Origin: Nocardioides sp. Soil805
Lineage (GTDB): Bacteria; Actinomycetota; Actinomycetes; Propionibacteriales; Nocardioidaceae
Assembly (NCBI RefSeq): GCF_001429625.1
Contig: NZ_LMSU01000001.1
Span: forward strand, 501,498 to 565,497
Length of the DNA: 64,000 bases
Direction: 5' to 3'
Both the position numbers and the translations under genes were made by a program. Positions 8,935 to 17,341 of the stretch are shown here, in pieces. The notes beneath the pieces are model-generated. The model ran no database searches and had not been told where the DNA came from. It worked only from the letters and a program-made list of their open reading frames with translations. The first letter of the stretch is position 1. Each line of letters opens with the position of its first letter.

Positions 8935-8947
8935 GGGGGCAAAACAA
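8935..8947 (+). promoter_or_regulatory. Possible DeoR-family operator, mannitol side
   Basis: GGGGGCAAAACAA matches GGGGATAAAACAA at 12011-12023, which covers the -10 of the deoR-fru unit, at 11 of 13 bases. It lies just upstream of the mtlA promoter and between the two divergent genes. The sharing suggests a common regulator; this is inference. Confidence 0.35.
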
Positions 8948-9030
8948 TGTGGCTTTAGCCCCGTTATGCCCGCTACGGTGGTGAGCACGCACCGACCGAG
9001 CGCCAACTCACCCGTGGAGGAAGACCGACC

Positions 9031-10077
9031 ATGAAGGCACTGCGTTTCTACGCCCCCGAGGACATCCGGCTCGAGGACGTGCCCGAGCCCGAGTGCGGGC
9101 CCGACGAGGTGAAGATCAAGGTCAAGAACTGCTCGACCTGCGGCACCGACGTCAAGATCAAGAAGAACGGCCACGTCAACATCACCGGCACCACCACCAT
9201 GGGCCACGAGGTGGCCGGCGAGGTCGTGGAGGTCGGTGCCGACGCGCTCGGCGGCTTCTCCGTCGGTGACCGCGTGCAGTGCATCGCCGCCGTGCCGTGC
9301 GGAGAGTGCCACGAGTGCCGCAAGGGCTGGATGGAGGTCTGCCAGAACCAGACGTCCGTCGGCTACCAGTACGACGGCGGGTTCGCGGAGTACATGATCG
9401 TCCCGGCCCAGGTCCTCAAGGTCGACGGCCTCAACCGCATCCCCGACAACGTGGGCTACGACGAGGCGTCGGCCGCCGAGCCGTTCGCCTGCGCCATCAA
9501 CGCCCAGGAGCAGCTCGGCATCGAGGAGGGCGACTTCACCGTCGTCTTCGGCGCCGGTCCGATCGGCTGCATGCACATCCGCATCGCCCGCGGCGTGCAC
9601 AAGGTCGGCACGGTCGTGCTCGTCGACGTCAACGCCGAGCGGCTGCAGATGTCGGCGGACGCCGTCCAGCCCGACCACGTCATCGACGCCTCGCAGGTCG
9701 ACGTGGTCGCCAAGGTCATGGAGCTCACCGACGGTCGCGGCGCCGACGTGATCATCACGGCGACCCCGGCCAACATCACCCAGGAGCAGGCCATCGCCAT
9801 GGCCGCCCGCCAGGGCCGGATCTCCTTCTTCGGCGGCCTGCCCAAGACCGACCCGACGATCACCTGCGACTCCAACGTGGTGCACTACCGCCAGCTGCAC
9901 ATCCACGGCGCCAACGGCTCCTCCCCCGACCACAACAAGCGGGCGCTGGAGTACATCTCGACCGGCCAGGTGCCGGTCAAGGACCTCATCACCCGGCACA
10001 TCCCCCTCGACGACGTGATGTCCGCATTCGACATCGTCGCCCAGGGCGAGGCCATCAAGGTCACGGTCGAGCCGTAG
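9031..10077 (+). CDS. Zinc-dependent medium-chain dehydrogenase, probably for mannitol-1-phosphate or a related polyol
   Basis: 348 residues, the full length of sorbitol dehydrogenase-type MDR enzymes. Visible signatures are the zinc-site segment NCSTCGTDVK and TMGHEVAGEVVEVG, the structural-zinc cysteines CGECHECRKGWMEVC, and the NAD-binding loop VVFGAGPIGCMHIRIARG followed by VLVDVN. The ATG has a GGAGGAAG site. It is divergent from mtlA, and no classical mtlD is present in the island. The economical inference is that it converts mannitol-1-phosphate to fructose-6-phosphate. Galactitol- or sorbitol-phosphate cannot be excluded. Confidence 0.85.
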   Translation: MKALRFYAPEDIRLEDVPEPECGPDEVKIKVKNCSTCGTDVKIKKNGHVNITGTTTMGHEVAGEVVEVGADALGGFSVGDRVQCIAAVPCGECHECRKGWMEVCQNQTSVGYQYDGGFAEYMIVPAQVLKVDGLNRIPDNVGYDEASAAEPFACAINAQEQLGIEEGDFTVVFGAGPIGCMHIRIARGVHKVGTVVLVDVNAERLQMSADAVQPDHVIDASQVDVVAKVMELTDGRGADVIITATPANITQEQAIAMAARQGRISFFGGLPKTDPTITCDSNVVHYRQLHIHGANGSSPDHNKRALEYISTGQVPVKDLITRHIPLDDVMSAFDIVAQGEAIKVTVEP

Positions 10078-10093
10078 CAGCGAGGAACGAGCT

Positions 10094-10194
10094 GCTACGG
10101 CTGTCGACCGGGAGGTTGAGGAGGGTCGGCTCGCACGCCGCGCCAGCGGCGGACGAGCGACCCGTCTCGAAACCCACGACCGTCGAGCAGTAGC
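10094..10194. repeat. Nested palindromic intergenic element
   Basis: Outer arms GCTACGGCT (10094) and AGCAGTAGC (ending 10194) enclose GGTTGAGGAG (10114-10123) and GTCTCGAAACC (10164-10174). The core at 10123-10163 pairs as GGGTCG/CGACCC, CTCG/CGAG and GCCGC/GCGGC. The GGTTGAGGAG...GTCTCGAAACC ends are of a kind I recognise from dispersed intergenic repeats in Nocardioides-like genomes. It follows the stop of the dehydrogenase gene. Confidence 0.6.
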
Positions 10195-10217
10195 CCCAGA
10201 ACGACACAGCAGCACGC

Positions 10218-10252
10218 ACGAACCCGGCCGGTGCCGCACCGGCCGGGTTCGT
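10218..10252. terminator. Bidirectional terminator
   Basis: A 14-bp perfect stem (ACGAACCCGGCCGG / CCGGCCGGGTTCGT) with a 7-base loop, between the convergent dehydrogenase and enzyme I genes. Confidence 0.85.
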
Positions 10253-10287
10253 CGCGTCAGGAGAGTGGCGGGGCGCCGGCCCCGACG

Positions 10288-11967
10288 TCAGTGCAGCAGC
10301 GCTCGTACGGCGTCGCGCCCGGCCATCGGGTCGCTCGCGCCCAGGGCGGCCTCGGCGGCGGCCTCGCAGGTGTCCATCGAGACCCGGGACAGCTGGGCCC
10401 CCACCGGGCGCACGGCCCGCGCGGCCATCGACAACGAGGTCACGCCCATGCCGACGAGCGCGCACGCCAGCAGCGGGTCGGCGGCCGCCTCCCCGCACAC
10501 CCCGACGGACTTGCCGGCCTGCTTGCCCGCCTCGGCGGTGATCGCGATCAGCTGCAGCACCGCCGGCTGCCACGGATCCGTGAGGTGGGCCAGGTCGGTG
10601 GCCATCCGGTCGGCGGCCATGGCGTACTGGGTGAGGTCGTTGGTGCCGATCGAGAGGAAGTCGACGACCTCGAGCATCCGGTGGGCCAGCAGGGCGGCGC
10701 TGGGGATCTCGACCATGATGCCGGGCTTGAGCCCGCGGGCGCGGACCTTCTCGGCGAAGTCAGCGGCCTCGGCCACGGTGGCGACCATCGGCGCCATCAC
10801 CCAGGTCTCGGTGCCGGTGCGCTCGGCGGCGATCCGGATGCCGTCGAGCTGGCGGTCCATCAGCCCGGGGTTGCCGAACGACAGCCGCAGGCCTCGCACT
10901 CCGAGCGCGGGGTTCTCCTCGCCGGGCAGCGTGGCGAAGGCGATCGGCTTGTCGGAGCCGGCGTCGAGGGTGCGGATGACCACGTGCTGGCCCTCGCCGA
11001 AGGCACCGAGCACCGAGGCGTAGATGTCCGCCTGCTCCTCGGCCGACGGCTCGTCGGTGGCGTTGAGGAAGCACAGCTCGGTACGGAAGAGACCGACGCC
11101 CTGGACCGGCTCGGCGCTGGCCTGGACGGCGCTGGGCCCGTCGGCGACGTTGGCGAGCAGCTTGACCGGGATCCCGTCGGACGTCGAGGCGGGGCCCGAC
11201 CACCGGGCCAGCTCCTCGCGGGCGGCCCGACTGGCCTCGACGCGTCGCTGCGCCTCGGCGGGGTCGCCCCCGACCTCGACCTCGCCGGACTCGCCGTCGA
11301 CGACGAGGAAGGTGCCGCGCCCGACGTCGGTGATGCCGGCCGTCCCCACCACGCACGGGATGCCGAGCTGGCGGGCGATGATCGCCGTGTGGCTGGTGGC
11401 GCCGCCGCGCTCGGTCACCAGCGCGGTGATCAGCGCCGGGTCCAGGCCGGAGGTGTCGCTCGGGGCCAGGTCCTCCGCGATGAGCACCGACGGCTCCGCG
11501 GGCGTGGGCACGCCGGGCTCGGGCTCGCCGACGAGGTGCGCGACCACGCGCCGCTCGATGTCCTCGAGGTCGGTGACCCGCTCGGCCATCAAGCCGCCCA
11601 TGTTGGTGAAGATGGTGACGAACTGCTCGACCGCCCCGTCCACGGCCGTCACCAGTCCCTGGCCCGCGGCCACGTTCTTGGACACCGCACCCCGCAGCCC
11701 CTTGTCCCGGGCGAGGCCGGCGCTCGCCGTCAGCACCTCGGCGGCCGGGCCGGTGGCCTGGTCCGCCTTGCGCGCGAAGCCGTCGGCGACGGCAGCGACC
11801 GCGTCGTCGTACGCCGCCATCGCGGCGTCCGCGTCGGCGAAGTCCCCGTCCCCGAAGCGGGCGATGGCGTCGGGCGAGACCTCCCCGCGCACGAGCAGGG
11901 CAGGTCCGGCGGCGACTCCCGGGACGACGGGGGTCCCGCGGAGCACGGAGTGAGCAGGTGTGGTCAT
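10288..11967 (-). CDS. ptsI: Phosphoenolpyruvate-protein phosphotransferase (PTS enzyme I)
   Basis: 559 residues. Enzyme I takes phosphate from PEP and passes it to HPr in the cytoplasm. The phospho-histidine is His193 in ERGGATSHTAIIARQLG. The PEP-binding TIM-barrel carries VGLFRTELCFLN, VVIRTLDAGSDKP, NPALGVRGLR and the catalytic cysteine region SVGVCGEAAADP. The ATG at 11967 lies 6 bases after TACGGT, so the message is probably leaderless; a GTG two codons earlier falls within that gap. It is divergent from the deoR-fruK-fruA-ptsH unit, so one gap of about 140 bases controls all PTS energy-coupling genes. Confidence 0.96.
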   Translation of the reverse strand: MTTPAHSVLRGTPVVPGVAAGPALLVRGEVSPDAIARFGDGDFADADAAMAAYDDAVAAVADGFARKADQATGPAAEVLTASAGLARDKGLRGAVSKNVAAGQGLVTAVDGAVEQFVTIFTNMGGLMAERVTDLEDIERRVVAHLVGEPEPGVPTPAEPSVLIAEDLAPSDTSGLDPALITALVTERGGATSHTAIIARQLGIPCVVGTAGITDVGRGTFLVVDGESGEVEVGGDPAEAQRRVEASRAAREELARWSGPASTSDGIPVKLLANVADGPSAVQASAEPVQGVGLFRTELCFLNATDEPSAEEQADIYASVLGAFGEGQHVVIRTLDAGSDKPIAFATLPGEENPALGVRGLRLSFGNPGLMDRQLDGIRIAAERTGTETWVMAPMVATVAEAADFAEKVRARGLKPGIMVEIPSAALLAHRMLEVVDFLSIGTNDLTQYAMAADRMATDLAHLTDPWQPAVLQLIAITAEAGKQAGKSVGVCGEAAADPLLACALVGMGVTSLSMAARAVRPVGAQLSRVSMDTCEAAAEAALGASDPMAGRDAVRALLH

Positions 11968-11973
11968 GGACAC

Positions 11974-12003
11974 ACCGTAGTTCAGGCGGTGCTTGACAAT
12001 CAA
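11974..12003 (-). promoter_or_regulatory. ptsI leaderless promoter
   Basis: TTGATT (12003-11998), an 18-base spacer and TACGGT (11979-11974), then 6 bases to the ATG. The -35 shares one base with the TTGACA of the opposing deoR promoter, so polymerase binding to one could exclude the other. Confidence 0.6.
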
Positions 12004-12023
12004 CAGATACGGGGATAAAACAA
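11993..12023 (+). promoter_or_regulatory. deoR-fruK-fruA-ptsH promoter and overlapping operator-like site
   Basis: TTGACA (11993-11998), exactly 17 bases, then TAAAAC (12016-12021): the best consensus promoter in the window. GGGGATAAAACAA (12011-12023) covers the -10 and recurs upstream of mtlA. It is therefore a candidate autorepression site for the DeoR protein. The leader is about 76 bases. Confidence 0.7.
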
Positions 12024-12103
12024 CACAGACACAGATTGGTGCCGACGGCCCCGTCCCCGGGGATCTCCGGCGGCCTCTCCGCACCCGCGACGGAAGGAGC
12101 ACG

Positions 12104-12871
12104 GTGTACGCCGAGGAACGCCAGCAGGCCATGGCCCAGGCCATCACCCGCCAGGGCCGCGTCTCCGTCGCCGACCTCGCCGAGGAGTTCTCGGTGACCA
12201 CCGAGACCGTGCGCCGCGACCTGTCGGCCCTCGAGCGGATCGGCTTGATCCGGCGCGTCCACGGGGGCGCCGTCCCGTCGAGCTCGCTGGCCGTCATCGA
12301 GTCGGGCCTCAGCGAGAGGGACCTGGCCAACACGACCGCCAAGGACCTCATCGCCGCCGCCGCCGTCGCGCTGCTGCCGCCGCCGGGGTCCATCGTCATC
12401 ATCGACGCCGGCTCCACCACCGCCCGGCTGGCCACGCTCCTCCCCCGCGACCACCGGCTCACCGTCGTCACCCACGCCGTGCCGGTCGCCGCGCGGCTCG
12501 CCGGGCTCCCCCAGATCGACCTCTACCTGCTGCCCGGCCGGGTGCGGCCCACGACCCAGGCCGCCGTCGGCTCCGACACCGTCGCCGCGCTCGCCGACCT
12601 GCGGGCGGACGTCTCGTTCGTGGCGACCAACGGCTTCAGCCCCCGCCACGGGCTGACCACCCCCGATCGTGAGGAAGCGGCCACCAAGCGCGCCATCGTG
12701 GCCGCGGGGAGGCGTACCGTCGTCCTCGCCGACTCCACCAAGATCGGCGTCGAGTCCTCCATGCGGTTCGCCACCGTGGACGACGTCGACGTCCTGGTCA
12801 CCGACTCAGCCATCAAGCCCGACGACCAGTCCGATCTCGACGCAGCCGGCGTGGAAGTGGTGATCGCATGA
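12104..12871 (+). CDS. DeoR/GlpR-family regulator of the fructose/mannitol PTS
   Basis: 255 residues. The N-terminal helix-turn-helix (RQQAMAQAITRQGRVSVADLAEEFSVTTETVRRDLSALERIGLIRRVHGGA) is the DeoR signature. The C-terminal sugar-phosphate sensing domain has IIDAGSTTARLA, FVATNGFS and DSTKIG. The GTG start is fixed by a GGAAGGAG site; a longer frame would begin inside the -35 element. Its stop overlaps fruK by 4 bases. From position and family it probably represses the fru unit and is released by a fructose phosphate. Confidence 0.92.
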   Translation: MYAEERQQAMAQAITRQGRVSVADLAEEFSVTTETVRRDLSALERIGLIRRVHGGAVPSSSLAVIESGLSERDLANTTAKDLIAAAAVALLPPPGSIVIIDAGSTTARLATLLPRDHRLTVVTHAVPVAARLAGLPQIDLYLLPGRVRPTTQAAVGSDTVAALADLRADVSFVATNGFSPRHGLTTPDREEAATKRAIVAAGRRTVVLADSTKIGVESSMRFATVDDVDVLVTDSAIKPDDQSDLDAAGVEVVIA

Positions 12872-13821
12872 TCCTGACCCTGACCCCCAACCCCAGCATC
12901 GACCGGACCGTCTCCCTGGCCGGCGAGCTGGTGCGCGGGGCCGTGCAGCGCGTCGACTCGGTGACCTCCCAGGGCGGGGGCAAGGGCGTCAACATCTCGC
13001 GCGCCTCGGTCAGCGCCGGGCACCCGACGATGGCGGTGCTCCCGGCCGCCAAGGACGACCCGTTCGTCATCGAGCTGCTGGCCGCCGGCATCGACTGCCG
13101 CCCGGTCCGCCCGGCCGGTGACGTCCGCGTCAACATCACCATCACCGAGCCCGACGGCACCACCACCAAGCTCAACTCGCCCGGCGCCACGGTCGAGCAG
13201 GTCCACCTCGACGCCATGTCCGACGCGCTCCTGGCCCGCGCCGGCAGCGCGGACTGGGCCGTGCTGGCCGGTTCGCTCCCGCCGGGAGCGCCCGCGGAGT
13301 TCTATGCCGACGTCGTACGCCGCCTGCGCGGCACCGTCGCCAAGGTCGCCGTGGACACGAGCGAGGCCCCGCTGCGCGCGCTCGTGGAGGCGCTGCCCGG
13401 GGCGGCACCGCACCTGATGAAGCCCAACGGCGAGGAGCTCGCGTCGTTCACGGGCGGCGACGCCGACGTGCTCGAGGCCGACCCCCACAAGGCCGCTGCC
13501 GCCGCGCGGACCCTGGTCGACCGGGGCGTGGAGGCCGTGCTCGCCACCCTCGGCGGCAACGGCGCCGTGCTCGTCACCGCCGAGGGCGCCTGGCACGCCA
13601 CACCCCCGCCGACCACCGTCGTGAGCACGGTGGGAGCAGGCGACTCCAGCCTGTTCGGCTACGTCCTGGGCGACATCCGGGGGCTCACGCCGCCCCAGCG
13701 CCTGGCCCTCGCCGTGGCCTACGGCAGCGCCGCCGCTGCCCTGCCCGGCACCACGATCCCCGAGCCGTCGCACCTCCGCCCCGAGCTCGTCACCGTCACC
13801 GCCTTGGGAGGCACCGCATGA
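12868..13821 (+). CDS. fruK: 1-phosphofructokinase
   Basis: 317 residues of the PfkB/ribokinase family. The enzyme phosphorylates fructose-1-phosphate, the product of the fructose PTS, to fructose-1,6-bisphosphate. Visible are ILTLTPNPSIDRTV at the N-terminus, the GGGKGVNISRA substrate loop, and the anion hole and catalytic aspartate in VSTVGAGDSSLFGYVLG. ATGA overlaps tie it to deoR before and fruA after, so all three are translationally coupled. Confidence 0.95.
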   Translation: MILTLTPNPSIDRTVSLAGELVRGAVQRVDSVTSQGGGKGVNISRASVSAGHPTMAVLPAAKDDPFVIELLAAGIDCRPVRPAGDVRVNITITEPDGTTTKLNSPGATVEQVHLDAMSDALLARAGSADWAVLAGSLPPGAPAEFYADVVRRLRGTVAKVAVDTSEAPLRALVEALPGAAPHLMKPNGEELASFTGGDADVLEADPHKAAAAARTLVDRGVEAVLATLGGNGAVLVTAEGAWHATPPPTTVVSTVGAGDSSLFGYVLGDIRGLTPPQRLALAVAYGSAAAALPGTTIPEPSHLRPELVTVTALGGTA

Positions 13822-15965
13822 CCGATCTGATCACCAGGGAACTGGTGCGCCTCGACACGACGTGGGGCGACGACAAGCTGGACGTGATCCGGGGACTGGC
13901 CGCCGTCGTGGGCGACGCCGGCCGGGCCGCGGACACCGACCAGCTCGTCGCCGACGCCTTCGCCCGTGAGGAGACCTCCTCGACCGGCCTGCCGGGCGGC
14001 ATCGCCATCCCCCACTGCCGCACCACCGGCGTGGACGAGCCGACGCTGGCCTTCGCCCGGCTCAGCCCGGGCGTCGACTTCGGCGCCAAGGACGGCCCGG
14101 CCGACCTGGCCTTCCTCATCGCCGCCCCGGCCGGCGGGGACGCCACCCACCTCCAGCTGCTCACCAAGCTCGCCCGCTCGCTCGTCAAGCCGGCCTTCAC
14201 CAACGCCCTGCGCGACGCCGAGGACGCCGACGAGGTCGTGAGGCTCATCAACGAGGCGCTCGGCGTCTCCGAGCCGGCCGCCACGAAGGCGGGCGCACCC
14301 GCGTCGGGCACCCCCGACGGCACGCCCCCCGGCGTACCGGCCGGCGGCACGGCTGCCCCGGCAGGCGCCGCAGCGGCCTCCGGCACCACGGCCACGGCCA
14401 CCGCCCCGGCCACCGCGGCAACCACGTCCCTGGTCGCGGTCACCGCGTGCCCCACCGGGATCGCGCACACCTACATGGCCGCCGAGGCCCTCGAGGCCGC
14501 GGCCGCGCGGGCCGGGGTCGCCATCGCGGTCGAGACCCAGGGCTCGGCCGGCAGCACGCCCTTGGCGCACGAGACCATCTCCCAGGCGGGCGCGGTGATC
14601 TTCGCCGTCGACGTGGGCGTGCGCGACCGCAGCCGGTTCGCCGGCAAGCCGATGGTCAGCTCCAGTGTGAAGCGACCGATCGACGACGCCGACGCGATGA
14701 TCGCCGAGGCGCTGCGCTACGCGGCCGATCCCGCGAGCGCCCCACGGGTCGAGGGCGAGGCCTCTGCGGGAGGTACCGACCACGGCGCTGGGGAGTCGTG
14801 GGGTGGCCGCGTCCGGCGGGTGCTGATGACCGGCGTCTCGTACATGATCCCGTTCGTCGCCGCCGGCGGTCTGTTGATCGCGCTGAGCTTCCTGCTGGGC
14901 GGATACGAGATCGTCGGCCCCTACGGCGACATCGCCGTCAACAACGGCATCTTCAACCTGCCCGACCCCGAGGCGCTCGGTCTCGACCACGCCCTGTTCA
15001 ACTCAGGACTGATGGCGTACCTCGGGGCGCTCTTCTTCATCATCGGCAAGACCGCCTTCGCGCTGTTCCTCCCGGCCCTGGCGGGCTACATCGCCTACGC
15101 GATCGCCGACCGCCCCGGCATCGCGCCTGGCTTCGTCCTGGGCGGGCTGTCCGCCAACCTCTTCAACGTGCAGACCTCCGACGGTGTCGCCTACCCGGCC
15201 ACCGGGTTCATCGGGGCGATGATCGGCGGCGTCCTGGCGGGCATCGCCGCGCACTGGATCGCGAGCTGGAAGGTGCCGACCTGGGCCCGCGGGCTGATGC
15301 CGGTCCTGGTCATCCCGCTGCTCGCGTCGGTGCTGGCCGGTCTGGCGATGCTGATCGTGCTCGGCAGGCCGATCTCCTGGCTCATGGACCAGCTGACCGA
15401 GGGGCTCAACTCGATGTCGGGTGGCAGCGCGATCCTCCTCGGGATCATCCTGGGTCTGATGATGGCCTTCGACATGGGTGGCCCGCTCAACAAGGTCGCC
15501 TACACCTTCGCCGCCGTCGGGGTCGGCGGCGCAGCACTGGCCAACGACGCCCCCGAGCTCCAGATCATGGCCGCTGTCATGCTCGCCGGCATGGTGCCGC
15601 CGATCGCCCTGGCGCTGGCCACCGTCGTTCGCCCCGGCCTGTTCAACGCCGCCGAGCGGGAGAACGGCAAGGCCGGCTGGCTGCTGGGCCTGTCGTTCAT
15701 CACCGAGGGGGCCATCCCGTTCGCCGCAGCCGATCCGCTGCGTGTGATCCCCGGGATCATGCTGGGCAGCGCCGTGACAGGCGGGTTGTCGATGGCGATG
15801 GAGGTCAGCGTGCGGGCGCCGCACGGAGGGATCTTCGTGCTCTTCGCCGTCGAGAACGTCCTCGGCTACCTCATCGCCCTCGCGGCCGGCGTCGCCGTCG
15901 GAGCTGCCGCCGTCGTCGTCCTGAAGTCCATCGGCCCGTCCGACGCCGACGTCACCACCGTCTGA
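13818..15965 (+). CDS. fruA: PTS fructose transporter, EIIABC
   Basis: 715 residues in the order EIIA-EIIB-EIIC. EIIA (1-150) carries phospho-His66 in GIAIPHCRTT. A linker of Ala, Gly, Thr and Pro (about 155-203) follows, then EIIB (about 204-305) with phospho-Cys211 in VTACPTGIAHTYMAAEAL. EIIC (about 325-705) has many helices, with GVSYMIPFVAAGGLLIALSF at its start and FITEGAIPFAAADP near the end. It imports fructose as fructose-1-phosphate, the FruK substrate. It overlaps fruK by 4 bases and is followed by ptsH after 32 bases. Confidence 0.95.
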   Translation: MTDLITRELVRLDTTWGDDKLDVIRGLAAVVGDAGRAADTDQLVADAFAREETSSTGLPGGIAIPHCRTTGVDEPTLAFARLSPGVDFGAKDGPADLAFLIAAPAGGDATHLQLLTKLARSLVKPAFTNALRDAEDADEVVRLINEALGVSEPAATKAGAPASGTPDGTPPGVPAGGTAAPAGAAAASGTTATATAPATAATTSLVAVTACPTGIAHTYMAAEALEAAAARAGVAIAVETQGSAGSTPLAHETISQAGAVIFAVDVGVRDRSRFAGKPMVSSSVKRPIDDADAMIAEALRYAADPASAPRVEGEASAGGTDHGAGESWGGRVRRVLMTGVSYMIPFVAAGGLLIALSFLLGGYEIVGPYGDIAVNNGIFNLPDPEALGLDHALFNSGLMAYLGALFFIIGKTAFALFLPALAGYIAYAIADRPGIAPGFVLGGLSANLFNVQTSDGVAYPATGFIGAMIGGVLAGIAAHWIASWKVPTWARGLMPVLVIPLLASVLAGLAMLIVLGRPISWLMDQLTEGLNSMSGGSAILLGIILGLMMAFDMGGPLNKVAYTFAAVGVGGAALANDAPELQIMAAVMLAGMVPPIALALATVVRPGLFNAAERENGKAGWLLGLSFITEGAIPFAAADPLRVIPGIMLGSAVTGGLSMAMEVSVRAPHGGIFVLFAVENVLGYLIALAAGVAVGAAAVVVLKSIGPSDADVTTV

Positions 15966-15997
15966 CCCTGTTCGACCCACCCCACGAAGGAGCACCC

Positions 15998-16240
15998 ATG
16001 CCCAGCAAGTCCGTCGTCGTCGGCTCGGCCGTCGGCCTGCACGCCCGTCCCGCCGCGATCATCGCCGAGGCCGCTGAGGGCCTCGGCGCCGCGGTGACCA
16101 TCAATGGCGTCGACGCCAGCTCGTCGTTGATGATCATGACCCTCGGGGCCGGCAACGGCGACACCGTCGAGGTGGAGAGCGACGACCAGTCGGCGCTCGA
16201 CGCGATCGCCGCCCTCGTCGAGCAGGACCTCGACGCCTGA
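15998..16240 (+). CDS. ptsH: PTS phosphocarrier protein HPr
   Basis: 80 residues. HPr carries phosphate from enzyme I to the EII proteins. His15 sits in the expected VGLHARPAAIIAEAA context, followed by ASSSLMIMTLGAGNGD. Relative to typical HPr, the segment around the regulatory serine (SSLMIMTLG) looks one residue shorter. The ATG has a GAAGGAG site. It is the last gene of the deoR-fruK-fruA-ptsH unit and ends at a strong hairpin. Confidence 0.95.
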   Translation: MPSKSVVVGSAVGLHARPAAIIAEAAEGLGAAVTINGVDASSSLMIMTLGAGNGDTVEVESDDQSALDAIAALVEQDLDA

Positions 16241-16260
16241 GCGCCCTCGCATGACCCGCA

Positions 16261-16297
16261 CGACGGGCCGGTGTCCCTCCGGGGCGCCGGCCCGTCG
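16261..16297. terminator. Bidirectional terminator behind ptsH
   Basis: An 11-bp perfect stem CGACGGGCCGG / CCGGCCCGTCG, 20 bases past the ptsH stop and facing the convergent membrane-protein gene. Confidence 0.8.
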
Positions 16298-16330
16298 TCG
16301 TACGACGGGTGGCCGGCTGGCGCCTCGTGG

Positions 16331-17341
16331 CTAGGGAGCGTCCTGGGTGCGGCGCTCGCGCAGCGCGAGGTAGACCGCGCGCACACCCACGGCACGCTCC
16401 AGGTGCACCATCACCGCGCTGAAGAACTGGCCGCGGTAGGTCTCGTCGGTGATCGCGGAGACGGTGAAGTAGAGCCCGGAGAAGGACGCCAGGAACAGCG
16501 ACACCTTCACCAGCTCGGCCGAGACGTTGGTCAGGAACGCCAGGTGCGAGGTGCCCTCACCCGTCCACAGCTGCTGCACGTCCTCGTTGACGATGAGCGA
16601 CCCGAAGACCAGCAGGAAACCGAACACCGCCGCCACGAGCACGACCACCTGGACGGCCTGGATCACCAGCAGCACCACGATGAGGTTCCACCGCTCGTAG
16701 CCGGTGACCTCGGCGTGCCGCGCCGGGTCGGCCGACGGGTCCTCGACCATCTCCCGGCACGCGCCCTCCAGCGGCGTGCCGCGGCAGGCGCGCAGCAGGA
16801 AGGCGTCGTCGACGGCGTCGTCGGCCTGGTCGACCTCCTCCGGCAGCCGCACCAGCAGGAAGACGGTGCCCAGCCCGAGGAGCAGCAGGGCGGTGAGCCA
16901 CAGCGTGCCGAAGCCGAGGTGGGAGGTCATCTGCCAGGCCTCGGCGTTGATGAACAGGAACGCGATGAAGACCAGCAGCAGCGGCAGGGCGCGAGAGGCG
17001 GTGGAGACCACCGACCCCAGGCTCGACAGCGTGCGCTTGAGGGCCCAGCCCACGATGGGTCGGGCTCGCAGGGCGGTGAGGGCGTAGCCGACCGCCCCGA
17101 CGCCCGCCACGGTCAGCAGCACCGCGGGCGCCGCCGCCACCTGGCTCGACAGCCAGCCGAGCAGCCCGGCCAGGACCGCGGCGACGACGGCCACCACGGC
17201 CAGCGCGGGCAGCACCCGGCGCCGGGTCAGCGCCTCGCGGGCGGCGGCGCGCTCGGCGGGGACGAAGTAGGACAGCCCGTGCTCGAGGAACCACGCCTCG
17301 GTCGCCGCCAGCGGGTCCCCGGGACGCTGGCGGGACGTCAC
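16331..17341 (-). CDS. Multi-pass membrane protein of unknown function
   Basis: 336 residues with about six hydrophobic helices, e.g. VLPALAVVAVVAAVLAGLLGWL, ALPLLLVFIAFLFINAEAWQM, LWLTALLLLGLGTVFLLV and LIVVLLVIQAVQVVVLVAAVFGFLLVFG. A soluble loop with two cysteines (ACRGTPLEGACREMV) separates them. I do not recognise a characterised family. The GTG start overlaps the ribF stop by 4 bases, making it the last gene of the truB-ribF run. Confidence 0.7.
   Translation of the reverse strand: MTSRQRPGDPLAATEAWFLEHGLSYFVPAERAAAREALTRRRVLPALAVVAVVAAVLAGLLGWLSSQVAAAPAVLLTVAGVGAVGYALTALRARPIVGWALKRTLSSLGSVVSTASRALPLLLVFIAFLFINAEAWQMTSHLGFGTLWLTALLLLGLGTVFLLVRLPEEVDQADDAVDDAFLLRACRGTPLEGACREMVEDPSADPARHAEVTGYERWNLIVVLLVIQAVQVVVLVAAVFGFLLVFGSLIVNEDVQQLWTGEGTSHLAFLTNVSAELVKVSLFLASFSGLYFTVSAITDETYRGQFFSAVMVHLERAVGVRAVYLALRERRTQDAP

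Noticed and set aside
6838..10239. A 1133-codon minus-strand frame extending mtlA upstream through the dehydrogenase gene
   Set aside because: The part beyond 8826 is antisense to the clearly real dehydrogenase, and MtlA homology and a GGAGGA site begin at 8826.
11993..12103. N-terminal extension of the DeoR protein from a TTG
   Set aside because: The TTG is part of the -35 element, and the true start has a GGAAGGAG site at 12104.
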